Assembly (NCBI RefSeq): GCF_003952345.1
Contig: NZ_CP034433.1
Location: forward strand, 1,364,001 to 1,428,000
Origin: Iodobacter ciconiae
GTDB lineage: Bacteria > Pseudomonadota > Gammaproteobacteria > Burkholderiales > Chitinibacteraceae
Direction of reading: 5' to 3'
DNA length: 64,000 bases
Shown here: positions 36,136 to 44,880 of the stretch, piece by piece
Position numbering within the stretch: the stretch's first letter is position 1
Layout of the letters: every line of letters begins with the position of its first letter
Notes under the pieces: generated by a model
The model's input: the letters and a program-made list of their open reading frames with translations, nothing else
Told to the model about the DNA's origin: nothing
The model's database searches: none
Position numbers and translations under genes: made by a program

Positions 36136-38879
36136 TATGATGCGTGCTCCTTTTTTGCGTTGTCGAGTGCGTGCTTCATTTCTTCACTGTCTAGGTATGC
36201 ACCCTGCTCATCTTTTTTACGGCCAAAGGGGGTAAGGTTTAGCCATTTTTCTAAAGCATCATCGGTTATTTGCCAAATAATGATTTGAATCCCAAATGCG
36301 CCTACGGTAAGCCACAAACCCACTGACATAAAAAATATTCGTGTGGCAATAATTTTGCTTGCTTGTAAGCCCATAAAGCCTGTTACTTCTGCAAGGGCAG
36401 CATTACTTGTGACTCGCAGAATAATCGGAGCGGCATAAGTAAAGGTACTCGCACCAGTTAAAGCGGCTGATGCACCGCCAAGTGCGGCTTTTGCAATGTA
36501 TAGAAAGGCTATAGGATAATCATCTTTCTGAAAATTTTTATACGCATATATGCCATCCACAATCATGCCAATCATGCCTGCCGTGGCACTTAAGGAGCCA
36601 CCAACAAGTTTCATCTTTTGAAAGCTTCGGCTATCCGCTCCTAATGCATTTTTAATGGGTGTGGCCGAAATATCGATAATGCCTGCGGTTAAACTTAATG
36701 CGGACGCACTAACTAGCCCCAGTGCTACAAGATCATTGTGGTAAAACACGGTTAATCGGGTTAGGTTTACACCTTCAATAAGGATAACGGCTAAAGTCAG
36801 CCGCATATCTTTAATGGCTGATAAATGATCGGCGGATTTGGTCTTTTGGAAAGTTTCCCATGCCTTGCCTAGATTTTTACCCTGATTCGCACGGAAAGCG
36901 GCTTCTTGGGCTGTCAGTGTCGCTTTTTTTGAAGTATGTCGATCTTTTCTACCCGCTTCCCGTTTGTTTTTCGAACGGCTATCAATTTCTTTTCTGCGAA
37001 GTACATCCGCATTATGCTGCTCTTTAATTAATACTTTGATATCCGCTGGATCAACTAAAGCACGTGCACCCAAAATCATTTGGATGAATTTCTCACCCAG
37101 ATAATGCCCTGAAGTATTTGACTTAGTGAGGTCTGCAACTTGATTAAATGCGGGCAAAAAATTTCGAAAGAATAGATCGCCCACTGTTTTTATCCATGTA
37201 CCAGGATTGCCTTTTGGCACGGCATGCAAAGCGATCCCAAAAGCTTTAGCTTTTGGATTGGGGTTAGGCTTTATTTTGGCATCAGCAAGTGCTTTCGCAT
37301 TTGTTGATTCAACTGATAATGCCTTTTTGTACATATCAAATAATTTTTGCCCGAAGGTAAGAGATTTCATCCCCTCCTTAAAGTCCGCCTCGGTATAAGG
37401 CTTGTCTTTATTTTCTTTGGCCAGTTTTAAGAAATGCTCGAGTTCGGTGGCAATCTCTTTTTGATTCTGTGCTACTGCGCGATAAAACAAACTGTTTTTA
37501 TCAATCTTGATTTGATCCATCCAAATCTTTAGTTTGCGTTTCCCTGATTCACTGGAATTGATACCCAGAATTGCCGCTCCAAAAACGCTTTCAAAAGCAA
37601 GGCCATCCGCAGGATTTTCATTATGAAAGTCTTCTAAGGTATCAATGAATAATGGGGCATCAAGCCAACGAACCAAGACTTGAGTGCGTTTATCTGCTAG
37701 CGATTCAATACTTTCGATCAGTTCTTTTTGATGATTTTTAAATTTTTTATATGCATCTTGATCGATATTATTTTCATACTTATCCCATGTCCTTGCCATG
37801 GATTTTTTTTTGGCTTCTTCCCGAGCGTACTCACTATTGGCCATTGGATATAAAGGAGCTTGTTTGGCCACGCTTTGAGTGGTTCCTCTATTGGAGATTG
37901 GATATGTACTATGAGCGACGAGTGGGCGATCTTCTTCTCTATCGATGGCTTCGCCACGTTGTATTGTTAAAGATTCTTTTAATGATTCAATACCCAGAAT
38001 GGCATCAAGCTGAAATTCACGCTCTTGAGTGAAAAGCGCGAGATAAGCAGCAGGGTCGTTACGATATCCATTCAGCTCATGAGCCACCCCCACCGCATCC
38101 CATAGGGCCATAACATGAGGTGTGTTGCTGCCACCTGCACTTTTCTTTGCGCGAGATTGCATAAATTGCAAAGTCTCTGCGACCACGGCTTTGCGAGTGG
38201 TAACCCGATATTGCGTGCTGACCCTAGTCAGTTGCCCTTTTTCATAACTACCATCGCGCTTACTAAAAATAGGCATTTTCTGATCGTAGGGTAACTGAGC
38301 ATTCGAAAAGCCTGGGCTGTATTCCATGATGCTTTCTAGTGCGGTTAAGCTGGCTGGGCTGCTATGCGGGTTTTTGGTACCAGCGGCCATGGCTTTAGGG
38401 TCGATTTCTTGCATTCTGGCGCTGCGCAGCTTGGCATCGCTGCCATATTGCGCCAGGGTTTCATCGCTCCATTTATGCTCGCTAAACGCGATCCATGTTG
38501 GGCCGCACTCATCCGGGCGATCAATAATCAGGTGGTGCAAGCGGCTATTGCGATGGCCTGCAGTTTGGCAAGTAATGCTGTCTTTAGGCGCGGAAGCCGC
38601 CTTGGGCGTGGGCTGAAGCAGTAGCAGGCCATCTTCGGTAACGCTGTAACACTCCCACTGCTTGGTACCACGGGCGTTTTTTGAGTAGAACAAATACACG
38701 TAGCCTGCACGAATGGTGCGCAATGCGTAATGAAACTCATCGCCCAAGGCAATGTCTTTTACCCTTGTGCCTTCCGCCCAAGCGGGTAGCTTTGCTGCCA
38801 CAGCCTTGGGCACAACGGCATAACGCACCGGCATAATGGGTAAGCCACTGGCTTGGCATGCTTTACATAGTTGACTCAT
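36135..38879 (-). CDS. T6SS VasX-like / BTH_I2691-family pore-forming effector
   Basis: 914 residues. The N-terminus (CKACQASGLPIMPVRYAVVP, YALRTIRAGYVYLFYS, WECYSVTEDGLLLLQP) is the VasX/BTH_I2691 N-terminal region, a T6SS targeting (MIX-like) module. The middle (about 200-640) is mostly helical and charged. The C-terminal ~250 residues carry several hydrophobic helices (VILIEGVNLTRLTVFYHNDL; FLYIAKAALGGASAALTGAS; IFFMSVGLWLTVGAFGIQII), as in membrane-permeabilising colicin-like effectors. It follows vgrG and a DUF4123 adaptor on the same strand and is followed directly by the immunity candidates. It probably damages the inner membrane of rival bacteria. No catalytic motif is seen. Confidence 0.82.
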   Translation of the reverse strand: MSQLCKACQASGLPIMPVRYAVVPKAVAAKLPAWAEGTRVKDIALGDEFHYALRTIRAGYVYLFYSKNARGTKQWECYSVTEDGLLLLQPTPKAASAPKDSITCQTAGHRNSRLHHLIIDRPDECGPTWIAFSEHKWSDETLAQYGSDAKLRSARMQEIDPKAMAAGTKNPHSSPASLTALESIMEYSPGFSNAQLPYDQKMPIFSKRDGSYEKGQLTRVSTQYRVTTRKAVVAETLQFMQSRAKKSAGGSNTPHVMALWDAVGVAHELNGYRNDPAAYLALFTQEREFQLDAILGIESLKESLTIQRGEAIDREEDRPLVAHSTYPISNRGTTQSVAKQAPLYPMANSEYAREEAKKKSMARTWDKYENNIDQDAYKKFKNHQKELIESIESLADKRTQVLVRWLDAPLFIDTLEDFHNENPADGLAFESVFGAAILGINSSESGKRKLKIWMDQIKIDKNSLFYRAVAQNQKEIATELEHFLKLAKENKDKPYTEADFKEGMKSLTFGQKLFDMYKKALSVESTNAKALADAKIKPNPNPKAKAFGIALHAVPKGNPGTWIKTVGDLFFRNFLPAFNQVADLTKSNTSGHYLGEKFIQMILGARALVDPADIKVLIKEQHNADVLRRKEIDSRSKNKREAGRKDRHTSKKATLTAQEAAFRANQGKNLGKAWETFQKTKSADHLSAIKDMRLTLAVILIEGVNLTRLTVFYHNDLVALGLVSASALSLTAGIIDISATPIKNALGADSRSFQKMKLVGGSLSATAGMIGMIVDGIYAYKNFQKDDYPIAFLYIAKAALGGASAALTGASTFTYAAPIILRVTSNAALAEVTGFMGLQASKIIATRIFFMSVGLWLTVGAFGIQIIIWQITDDALEKWLNLTPFGRKKDEQGAYLDSEEMKHALDNAKKEHAS

Positions 38880-38925
38880 GCTTTGGTAATTTCCTGAAAA
38901 TTGAAAGGTAGTGCCCTATGTAAAA

Positions 38926-39852
38926 CTAAACAGTGCTTGCGGCGATATTTTGCCAATCGCTATCACTCAGATCCGCAACCAAGCCGCCGTAATAGCTATC
39001 CGCCTGCCGCGCTGCAAGGCATTTTTGCAGCAAAGAGTGGCGATCAAAAAACGGATGGATCGTGAACGCGTGCTGGGCAAATAGCGCTAAATCTGCATCA
39101 TCACTAAAGCCCAATAATCTGGCCCGCTTGATGGCAGCAAAACCAAGCTCGTGCAGATGATCAAGTTGGGCTATTTGCAAATCGGCATTTTGCGCCAGAT
39201 AGGCTAGCAGCGCCTGATTAAAAGGTGCGATCAGGGCAATATCCTGCCAGAGCAGTCGGCCCCATATCTCAGGCGTACCCTTGTTATTGCCGGTATCCGG
39301 CTTGATTTGCAAAGCCATCAGTTGGCCGTTAGGAGCAATCAGGCTCCAGCTAGCCACGGGGCCGAGTAAGTATTTTTGCTGCTCATGATTCAGCAGTGGC
39401 CATAAGGCCCACAGTACGGCAGGATCATGCAAGCGCAGTAAGTGCTTGCCGCCTAAAGGAGAGGAGCGAATCATTTGCCCGCTGATATGCAAAGCGGCTT
39501 GCTTGGCATCCCCCGAAATCTCCAGCCAGCCCGCCACTCTGCGGCCACAGCCTTCGGCAATTAAATCTGGTGAGGCTTCTTGCAAGGCTTGCTCGATACT
39601 GGGCAACAGATATTCTGAATTTTCGCCGGTCAATGGCAGCCAGTGCGGCCGCATTACCGGGTTGAGCGAGCGATATTTTAAAGGCACAACAAACCCCTTT
39701 AGCTTTGCCGCTTCATCCAGCAGCAATTCATCATCCGAAAGCACCCGGTGGCTGTTATCTAATGCGAGGTACAGCTGTTTTCCTACCTGCAGCTTATCGC
39801 TTAAGCATTGCAAAATAGCAGTTACATGGTTCGCTAAGCTTTGATCTGTCAT
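38926..39852 (-). CDS. DUF4123 T6SS effector adaptor (Tap/TEC type)
   Basis: 308 residues with the DUF4123 core in the first ~140 residues (QLYLALDNSHRVLSDDELLL, VVPLKYRSLNPVMRPHWLPL), LLRLHDPAVLWALWPLLNHE, and the gate segment QQKYLLGPVASWSLIAPNGQ. A C-terminal helical part holds LHELGFAAIKRARLLGFSDD and AFTIHPFFD. Members load a specific effector onto the cognate VgrG tip. The order vgrG, this gene, effector is the standard one: 10 bases separate it from vgrG and 46 from the effector. Confidence 0.87.
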   Translation of the reverse strand: MTDQSLANHVTAILQCLSDKLQVGKQLYLALDNSHRVLSDDELLLDEAAKLKGFVVPLKYRSLNPVMRPHWLPLTGENSEYLLPSIEQALQEASPDLIAEGCGRRVAGWLEISGDAKQAALHISGQMIRSSPLGGKHLLRLHDPAVLWALWPLLNHEQQKYLLGPVASWSLIAPNGQLMALQIKPDTGNNKGTPEIWGRLLWQDIALIAPFNQALLAYLAQNADLQIAQLDHLHELGFAAIKRARLLGFSDDADLALFAQHAFTIHPFFDRHSLLQKCLAARQADSYYGGLVADLSDSDWQNIAASTV

Positions 39853-39862
39853 TTTTAATCCC

Positions 39863-42514
39863 TCAGCTTAAACGCACAGTGGCCGCCTGCGATGCCGATG
39901 CAGCATCCATACTCTGCTCGCAGCCTTTGGCAAACTTGGGCAAGGGTGCATTTAGGCTGGTTGGCCCGCTCATATCATGGCTCGCCCCTTTAATACTTAC
40001 CTTCCCCGGGCAGTGAATTTCGATATTGCCGCCTTTTAGCCGGATATAGCCGCCACCTGCAGTCATCAGAATTTCGTCTTTGGCCACCACCGTAATGCTT
40101 TCTTTGCAGGCGGTGATTTTGACGTTTTTGTCGGCGGTGATTTCAACGTTATCGCTTTGTGCTTGCAGCTGGATTTGGCCTTTGGCGGCGATCAGTTTGA
40201 GCGCGACTTTATCTTTTACCCCGGCTACAAACAGGCTGATATGCTGGCCGACGTTATGAATCCAGCGGCGGCCGGAGGTCTGGTTGCTGTCTCTTTGCGC
40301 GACCAGATCCAGGTTGGTACCGGCGGAGAGCGTCTGACTTTGCGGGCTGGTAATCGCTACGCCGTCTTCCCCGTGCAGCAGGATGATATTTTGTTGCCCT
40401 GCCTGCTCTTTGGATTTGGTTTTGCCATCTTGATCGGTATTGCTGCCTGCCTCGAAGCTTTTGCTGGCATGCACATGGTGGTGCAGATGGCCGATGCTGG
40501 CTTTGCTGCCTGCACCGTCAGCCTCTACGGTTTTGCCATCGTCGCCGGTTTCTATGGTATCGGCAAGCTGATTCGTTGCTGTTTCACCCAGGCTTTGGGC
40601 CAGTGCCAGGGCGGATTCCAGCTGGCTTTGCGCGGGGCTGCGATCGAGCTGCTTGCCGCTGGCTCCACTCTTAGCTTCGGTGCTGATGAGTAAGCCGCTG
40701 GCGCGGATTGCGCCTTGTTTATCACTGCGCAGCTCAAAGCCTTCGCCGCGAGGCTCACCCTTGCCGTCAGTTCTTGGGTGAATTAAGTAACCAAGGTTAA
40801 GCTGGGTTTTGCCGTGCTCGCTGGATAATTTGGTACGAACTTCGCCCTTGGTATCATCAAACAGCAGCTCGCCATACTGGCCGCCCTCATGCTCTTTGGT
40901 TTTGATACCAGATAACGTTTTATTGGCAGGCAGCGCGCCTGCGCCGCTAAAGGCTGGCACAGAATGGCTGCCGTTATGGACCACGCCGGTGACAATCGGG
41001 CGGTCGATGTCGCCTTCGATAAAATCGACTAAAACTTCCTGACCGATGCGCGGGATGAACTGGTGGCCCCAGCCCGCGCCTGCCGAGGGGTAGGCGACGC
41101 GTATCCAGCAGGATGATTTGTCATCCAGGTTTGCGCCAAACTCCGGGTGTTCTGCAGCACGCTGCCAATGAAATTCTATTTTTATACGCCCCTGCTCATC
41201 GGTGTGGACTTCTGATCCGGCAGGGCCGACGACGGTGGCGGTCTGTACGCCAAAGCTTTTGGGCTTGCTGTGCTCGATATGGGCAAAAGCGGGCACGATC
41301 GGCTGGCCGCGCCTTTGGGCGGTGAAATTAGCTTGATAAGGGGGATTATTCGCGGTTAAAGCCGCTCCTGCGAGTAAGCCGGGCGCGACCAGGCCAAGTT
41401 GCTGGGTTAAATCAGCGGGCAAATTATTATTGGCGGTGAATTTCAGCTCGGTGATGGCAAATTCACGCTGCTCGGCGCTATCCCATTCATGCGCGGGGTG
41501 ATCTTCCAGGCGGAACCACTGCCCGGCCTGCAGGCTGCGTAAAGTACCAGAGCCGGTAAAGGATTTCTTTTTGGCATCCAATGCCTGCTGACGCAAGCTA
41601 GCATAGTGGCTTAAGCCTTCCGCGTCGCTGGCGTAATAGAGCGATTGCGGGTCATAATCTTCGAAGCTTACCTGCAGCTGCTGTCCACCATCACCCTGAT
41701 CGATGCTACTTTCATCAAAACTTTCGTTGGTGCTGGTAGCTTTGTAATCAAAGCTGGCCAAAGACACGCTGCTGCTGCCGATTTGCCGCTGACTCTGCCA
41801 TTCAGTCAGACTATCGCTCTCTTCCGTGACGTCAGCTCTGTGAAATCTAACAAATGAATCTGTCGCTTCTGCAATTGCAAAAGCATCATCAAACACAAGC
41901 AACTGAACCTGAGGGCTATCGCCCGGAAAATGATTAAATAACCAGGCTAAGCCTTCCTCTGCTAATAATCGTGTCAGAAAATCGAAATCGGATTCGCGGT
42001 ATTGTAAGCAATAGGATCGCGGTGAATGCGTGCCGGAGAGTTTGAAATCCAGCGTTTGCACCGATGCAAACACCGGATTTTTTTCCTGATGCTCAGCCAG
42101 TACCTGTTTCACAATATCGGGGACGGATAAATCCTGGAACACGCGGGAAGTGCGGCGGTAGCGGAGTAAGGCAAACGGCGGCTCTACCGTCAGCGCATAT
42201 TTGGCAAAGCCGCCATCCGAGCCCAGTAACTGCGCCTGGCTAATGACCCCGCAGCGCTCAACCGCCTCGCCATCAGCATTTTCAATAGATAGAACGACTG
42301 GCAAACCCAGTAGCGATTTAAGCTCTAAAGCACTATCGGGGGATAAGCAATCGATCTGGTAGCGGTATGCCTGATTGATGCCCTCGCTGCCTGTTACGTG
42401 CTGGGGCAATAACTGCTCACTCCACACTGAGCCATCGCCAAGCTGAAGAGAGATAAGGCGCTGATCCTGATTAAAGGCAGCGGCGAAAGAGGCAAGGAGA
42501 TCGGAAGTCATCAT
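39863..42514 (-). CDS. vgrG: T6SS spike protein VgrG (TssI)
   Basis: 883 residues. The gp27-like part (about 25-370; FQDLSVPDIVKQVLAEHQEK, SYCLQYRESDFDFLTRLLAE, EEGLAWLF) is followed by the gp5/OB domain (HTDEQGRIKIEFHWQRAAEH, SCWIRVAYPSAGAGWGHQFI, PRIGQEVLVDFIEGDIDRPI). Next come GELLFDDTKGEVRTKLSSEH and a DUF2345 domain (about 600-860; HGEDGVAITSPQSQTLSAGT, MTAGGGYIRLKGGNIEIHCP). There is no extra C-terminal enzyme domain, so toxicity comes from the downstream cargo. It forms the trimeric puncturing tip. No other T6SS structural genes are in the window, so this is an orphan vgrG island. Confidence 0.93.
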   Translation of the reverse strand: MMTSDLLASFAAAFNQDQRLISLQLGDGSVWSEQLLPQHVTGSEGINQAYRYQIDCLSPDSALELKSLLGLPVVLSIENADGEAVERCGVISQAQLLGSDGGFAKYALTVEPPFALLRYRRTSRVFQDLSVPDIVKQVLAEHQEKNPVFASVQTLDFKLSGTHSPRSYCLQYRESDFDFLTRLLAEEGLAWLFNHFPGDSPQVQLLVFDDAFAIAEATDSFVRFHRADVTEESDSLTEWQSQRQIGSSSVSLASFDYKATSTNESFDESSIDQGDGGQQLQVSFEDYDPQSLYYASDAEGLSHYASLRQQALDAKKKSFTGSGTLRSLQAGQWFRLEDHPAHEWDSAEQREFAITELKFTANNNLPADLTQQLGLVAPGLLAGAALTANNPPYQANFTAQRRGQPIVPAFAHIEHSKPKSFGVQTATVVGPAGSEVHTDEQGRIKIEFHWQRAAEHPEFGANLDDKSSCWIRVAYPSAGAGWGHQFIPRIGQEVLVDFIEGDIDRPIVTGVVHNGSHSVPAFSGAGALPANKTLSGIKTKEHEGGQYGELLFDDTKGEVRTKLSSEHGKTQLNLGYLIHPRTDGKGEPRGEGFELRSDKQGAIRASGLLISTEAKSGASGKQLDRSPAQSQLESALALAQSLGETATNQLADTIETGDDGKTVEADGAGSKASIGHLHHHVHASKSFEAGSNTDQDGKTKSKEQAGQQNIILLHGEDGVAITSPQSQTLSAGTNLDLVAQRDSNQTSGRRWIHNVGQHISLFVAGVKDKVALKLIAAKGQIQLQAQSDNVEITADKNVKITACKESITVVAKDEILMTAGGGYIRLKGGNIEIHCPGKVSIKGASHDMSGPTSLNAPLPKFAKGCEQSMDAASASQAATVRLS

Positions 42515-42616
42515 AAACCAAGGGTTTAGAGGTGATTTTTGATATTACATGAAGCTTTATTTATGCTGTATTAGGTCTTCAGTTGATAAGGAGCCATTTC
42601 TTCCAATTAAGAAAGG

Positions 42617-42931
42617 GTGAATTTGGGTAAAAGCGGCAACTTGGCACGGCAGTTCAGTGAGATTGATACGCTTATTTTGGACGAACTAGGTTATCTGCCG
42701 TTTCCGGCATCTGGTGGTGCCTTACTGTTTCATTTGCTCAGCCAGCTGTATGAAAAAACGAGTCTAACCATCACGACCAACCCGTGATTCGGCGAGTGGG
42801 TAACTGTATTCGGGAACGCCAAAATGACAACAGCGTTGCTGGACCGGATAGCGCATCACTGTGAAACTCTGGAAACGGGCAATGATTCGTTCAGGTTTAA
42901 ACAGCGTAAAAAGGGGCAGAAAACGGGCTGA
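42617..42931 (+). pseudogene. IS21-family istB remnant
   Basis: The C-terminal third of an IstB ATPase can be read in one frame: TLILDELGYLPFPASGGALL and FHLLSQLYEKTSLTITTN, then TGA (42785-42787), then [37 protein letters not shown] and a final TGA. Walker B (LILDELGY) is present, but the Walker A half is missing. Just past it, 42936-42985 has two imperfect direct repeats (TGGAAACTTTTGGACGCTGAT and TGGAAAGTATTGGATGCTGAT, each shown in its full short unit), as expected for an IS21 terminal end. No istA is present. Confidence 0.85.
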
Positions 42932-43175
42932 CAAGCTGGAAACTTTTGGACGCTGATGAGTGGAAAGTATTGGATGCTGATTGGCATTCTAAGCATTAAA
43001 TAGTGCTTCTCCACCAATAATGGCATCTGAAAATTTGGCTGTGCCTTCAATAAGCTGGACTGATGATTTAATAGGAATCCCTAGTCTCAGCACTAATCAG
43101 TGCTGTCTTTACAAAAAAACACTCGAGCGCACAAAAAAAGCCCTAGGTCAACCGGGGTGATATGCCGTGTTTTAG

Positions 43176-43448
43176 GTTGCTTTCGATTCGGGCTTGTTGG
43201 CAGAGCCTAGCTTTTGGTGCAGCCAGCAGGGTATTAATTATGCGGACATGGTTGGGTAGTATTGGAGTAAGAAAATAGTAGGTGGATATGGTCCGTATCA
43301 CAACAGCAATAAAAATACTGATGTGCTCAGGAAAGGGCGTTGGGATGCGAAAGAATTTGATCAGATATGCGGTGAGTTACCTGACAAAAATCGATGAGCT
43401 GATCAGATTACAAATCCCAGAGGGGTTTTTTATGAAGTGTGGGACTAG
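43176..43448 (+). pseudogene. Decayed small gene, toxin-like C-terminus, with two in-frame stops
   Basis: One frame from 43176 reads AFDSGLLAEPSFWCSQQGIN, YADMVG, TAG (43257-43259), YWSKKIVGGYGPYHNSNKN, TDVLRKGRWDAKEFDQICGE, LPDKNR, TGA (43395-43397), ADQITNPRGVFYEVWD, then TAG. The composition is protein-like across both stops, which argues for a recently dead gene with no surviving start. The family is not recognised. The Gly/Tyr/Trp-rich, basic character and the position upstream of a vgrG island suggest a former effector or polymorphic-toxin tip, but this is a guess. Confidence 0.5.
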
Positions 43449-43457
43449 GTAGGGAGT

Positions 43458-43497
43458 AAAAAATAAAGCCCTGAAAAATCAGGGCTTTATTTTTTTA
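43458..43497 (-). terminator. Terminator of tRNA-Gly (bidirectional)
   Basis: AAAGCCCTGA pairs perfectly with TCAGGGCTTT (43465-43474 with 43479-43488). Read on the minus strand it is followed by ATTTTTTAC, starting 3 bases after the tRNA; on the plus strand by ATTTTTTTATTT. Confidence 0.88.
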
Positions 43498-43499
43498 TT

Positions 43500-43573
43500 T
43501 GGAGCGGGCGATGAGAATCGAACTCACGGCGCTAGCTTGGGAAGCTAGGGTATTACCATTATACGACGCCCGC
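43500..43573 (-). tRNA. tRNA-Gly, anticodon CCC
   Basis: The 74-base gene folds as a standard cloverleaf. The acceptor is GCGGGCG/CGCCCGC and the anticodon arm CTAGC-TTCCCAA-GCTAG gives anticodon CCC. The T arm GTGAG-TTCGATT-CTCAT has one mismatch at its end, and the discriminator T is followed by an encoded CCA. It reads GGG codons. It marks the right edge of the accessory island containing the T6SS module. Confidence 0.95.
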
Positions 43574-43589
43574 CGTGTGATGCTGGGGC

Positions 43590-43618
43590 ATTGTAAGTCG
43601 GACTGATGTTTTTTGCAA
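43590..43618 (-). promoter_or_regulatory. Sigma-70 promoter of tRNA-Gly
   Basis: On the minus strand TTGCAA (43613-43618) and TACAAT (43590-43595) are separated by exactly 17 bases, and the -10 lies 16 bases from the mature tRNA 5' end. Confidence 0.75.
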
Positions 43619-43807
43619 GCTTGCTTGACGGTAATGAGCTAAATGACTCAGGGTAATTATTTGGATCATGACCTTTTTTTTGAAGTCTGATATAAGTACG
43701 CGGGCTTTGTAAGTACATTGGCTTTTGATCTTTCCAGTTGCTTGCATGGCACTTCCCATGTGCCCGGTTTATCAGAGGGTGGTTTGTGGTTTTTCTATGC
43801 GATTAAA

Positions 43808-44758
43808 ATGAGTTGGAATATGAGTGTTGATTTATATATAAGCCTACTAAAAAAAGATAATCGGGTTTATATCGGGGGTTTGATGTCCGGGTGCGTGTTT
43901 GTGGTTGCGGTTGCGGTATATGTCCTGGCCCGTTCTTTGAGTCTGTTTGAGCAAAGCTATTCGCTTGAATTTCAAGCTGCAGGTACTGACTCGTTATATA
44001 AAGGAATGCTGGTTCGTTTGTCGGGGCGAACTGCCGGTAAGATTATCGAAATTAGTCGCGAAAAAGAAACCCGTGTGCGCGTGCAAATGCTTATTAATAA
44101 AGATTTTAAACGCTGGATCAAAAGTGACTCGGTAGTCTCTTTAGCGCGGGAAGGCATTTTTGGTGAACGCTTTATTCAGATTTCTGTTGGTGAAAGCAAA
44201 GGCCCTTCTTTAGAGTCAGGCTCCGAGCTGGTGTTTGATGCGGGGATGAATGTGCTTTTGCAGCAATTGCGAGCACACCTGTTCCGGCTGCAGGAAGAAA
44301 TCCAAGGTCTGGCCGCTTTACTTGAATCACCAGATGGGCATACTTTGGGTGAGGTGCGGGGTTTATTAAAGGAGCTGCACAGCACCCGTACGGATATCGA
44401 TAAAACACTGGCAAGTGCCGCTTTGCTTGCCTATGAAAATATCCCCGATACTTTAGGCTATGTCGAGGGCACGCTGGCTGGATTTAAAAAAGCCGCACAA
44501 AGTATGGATGCCCGGCTGGTACAGATCAGTATGACACTGGAGGTTGTGCTGGATCGACGGGATGAAAATGGAGTTGATAAAACACTGAAAGAAGTACAGG
44601 CCTCAGCGCAAGAGGCGCGTCCCTTGCTGCAAAAAGCTATTAAAGATACTGATGTGGTGATAAAAAATGCTTATCAGGCCATGATGAGTATCAATGATGA
44701 CGGGGTGTTTGGCAGCAAAGAAAAACTGCTGGTTATGCCAGAAGTTGCTGTCATATGA
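43808..44758 (+). CDS. Orphan MCE (MlaD-like) domain membrane protein
   Basis: Start at ATG 43808 (MSWNMSVDLYIS); ATG 43820 is equally possible, and the longer frame from 43718 lacks an ATG. About 316 residues. It has one membrane helix (VYIGGLMSGCVFVVAVAVYV), then an MCE domain (about 50-135; YSLEFQAAGTDSLYKGMLVR, GRTAGKIIEIS, FGERFIQISVG). A long helical region rich in Gln/Leu (about 145-290) ends in a short tail. MCE proteins form hexameric lipid-transfer channels across the periplasm (MlaD, PqiB, LetB). No Mla ATPase or permease genes adjoin it, so its partner complex is unknown. Confidence 0.72.
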   Translation: MSWNMSVDLYISLLKKDNRVYIGGLMSGCVFVVAVAVYVLARSLSLFEQSYSLEFQAAGTDSLYKGMLVRLSGRTAGKIIEISREKETRVRVQMLINKDFKRWIKSDSVVSLAREGIFGERFIQISVGESKGPSLESGSELVFDAGMNVLLQQLRAHLFRLQEEIQGLAALLESPDGHTLGEVRGLLKELHSTRTDIDKTLASAALLAYENIPDTLGYVEGTLAGFKKAAQSMDARLVQISMTLEVVLDRRDENGVDKTLKEVQASAQEARPLLQKAIKDTDVVIKNAYQAMMSINDDGVFGSKEKLLVMPEVAVI

Positions 44759-44790
44759 GGTGAGGTTGTTGTGCCGCAGGGGGAAAAGAG

Positions 44791-44839
44791 CCGCATAAAA
44801 CGGGAATAAATTCTGGTGCTTTTTTTCCGTTTTATGCGG
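44791..44839. terminator. Long-armed hairpin between convergent genes
   Basis: CCGCATAAAACGG (44791-44803) pairs perfectly with CCGTTTTATGCGG (44827-44839) across 23 bases. It lies between the MCE gene and the convergent outer-membrane factor gene, so it probably serves both 3' ends. Confidence 0.65.
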
Positions 44840-44880
44840 TGTACTACATCCGGTAAAATAAGCCGGATTGGTTTGGTTTA

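Noticed and set aside
43395..43397. TGA inside the toxin-like remnant read as selenocysteine
   Set aside because: A second stop (TAG) breaks the same frame, no start codon exists, and no SECIS-like hairpin is evident. Decay is simpler.
43500..43573. tRNA-Gly as an attachment site with a flanking repeat
   Set aside because: No copy of the tRNA 3' end was found on the island side and no integrase gene is present, so integration at the tRNA is not claimed.
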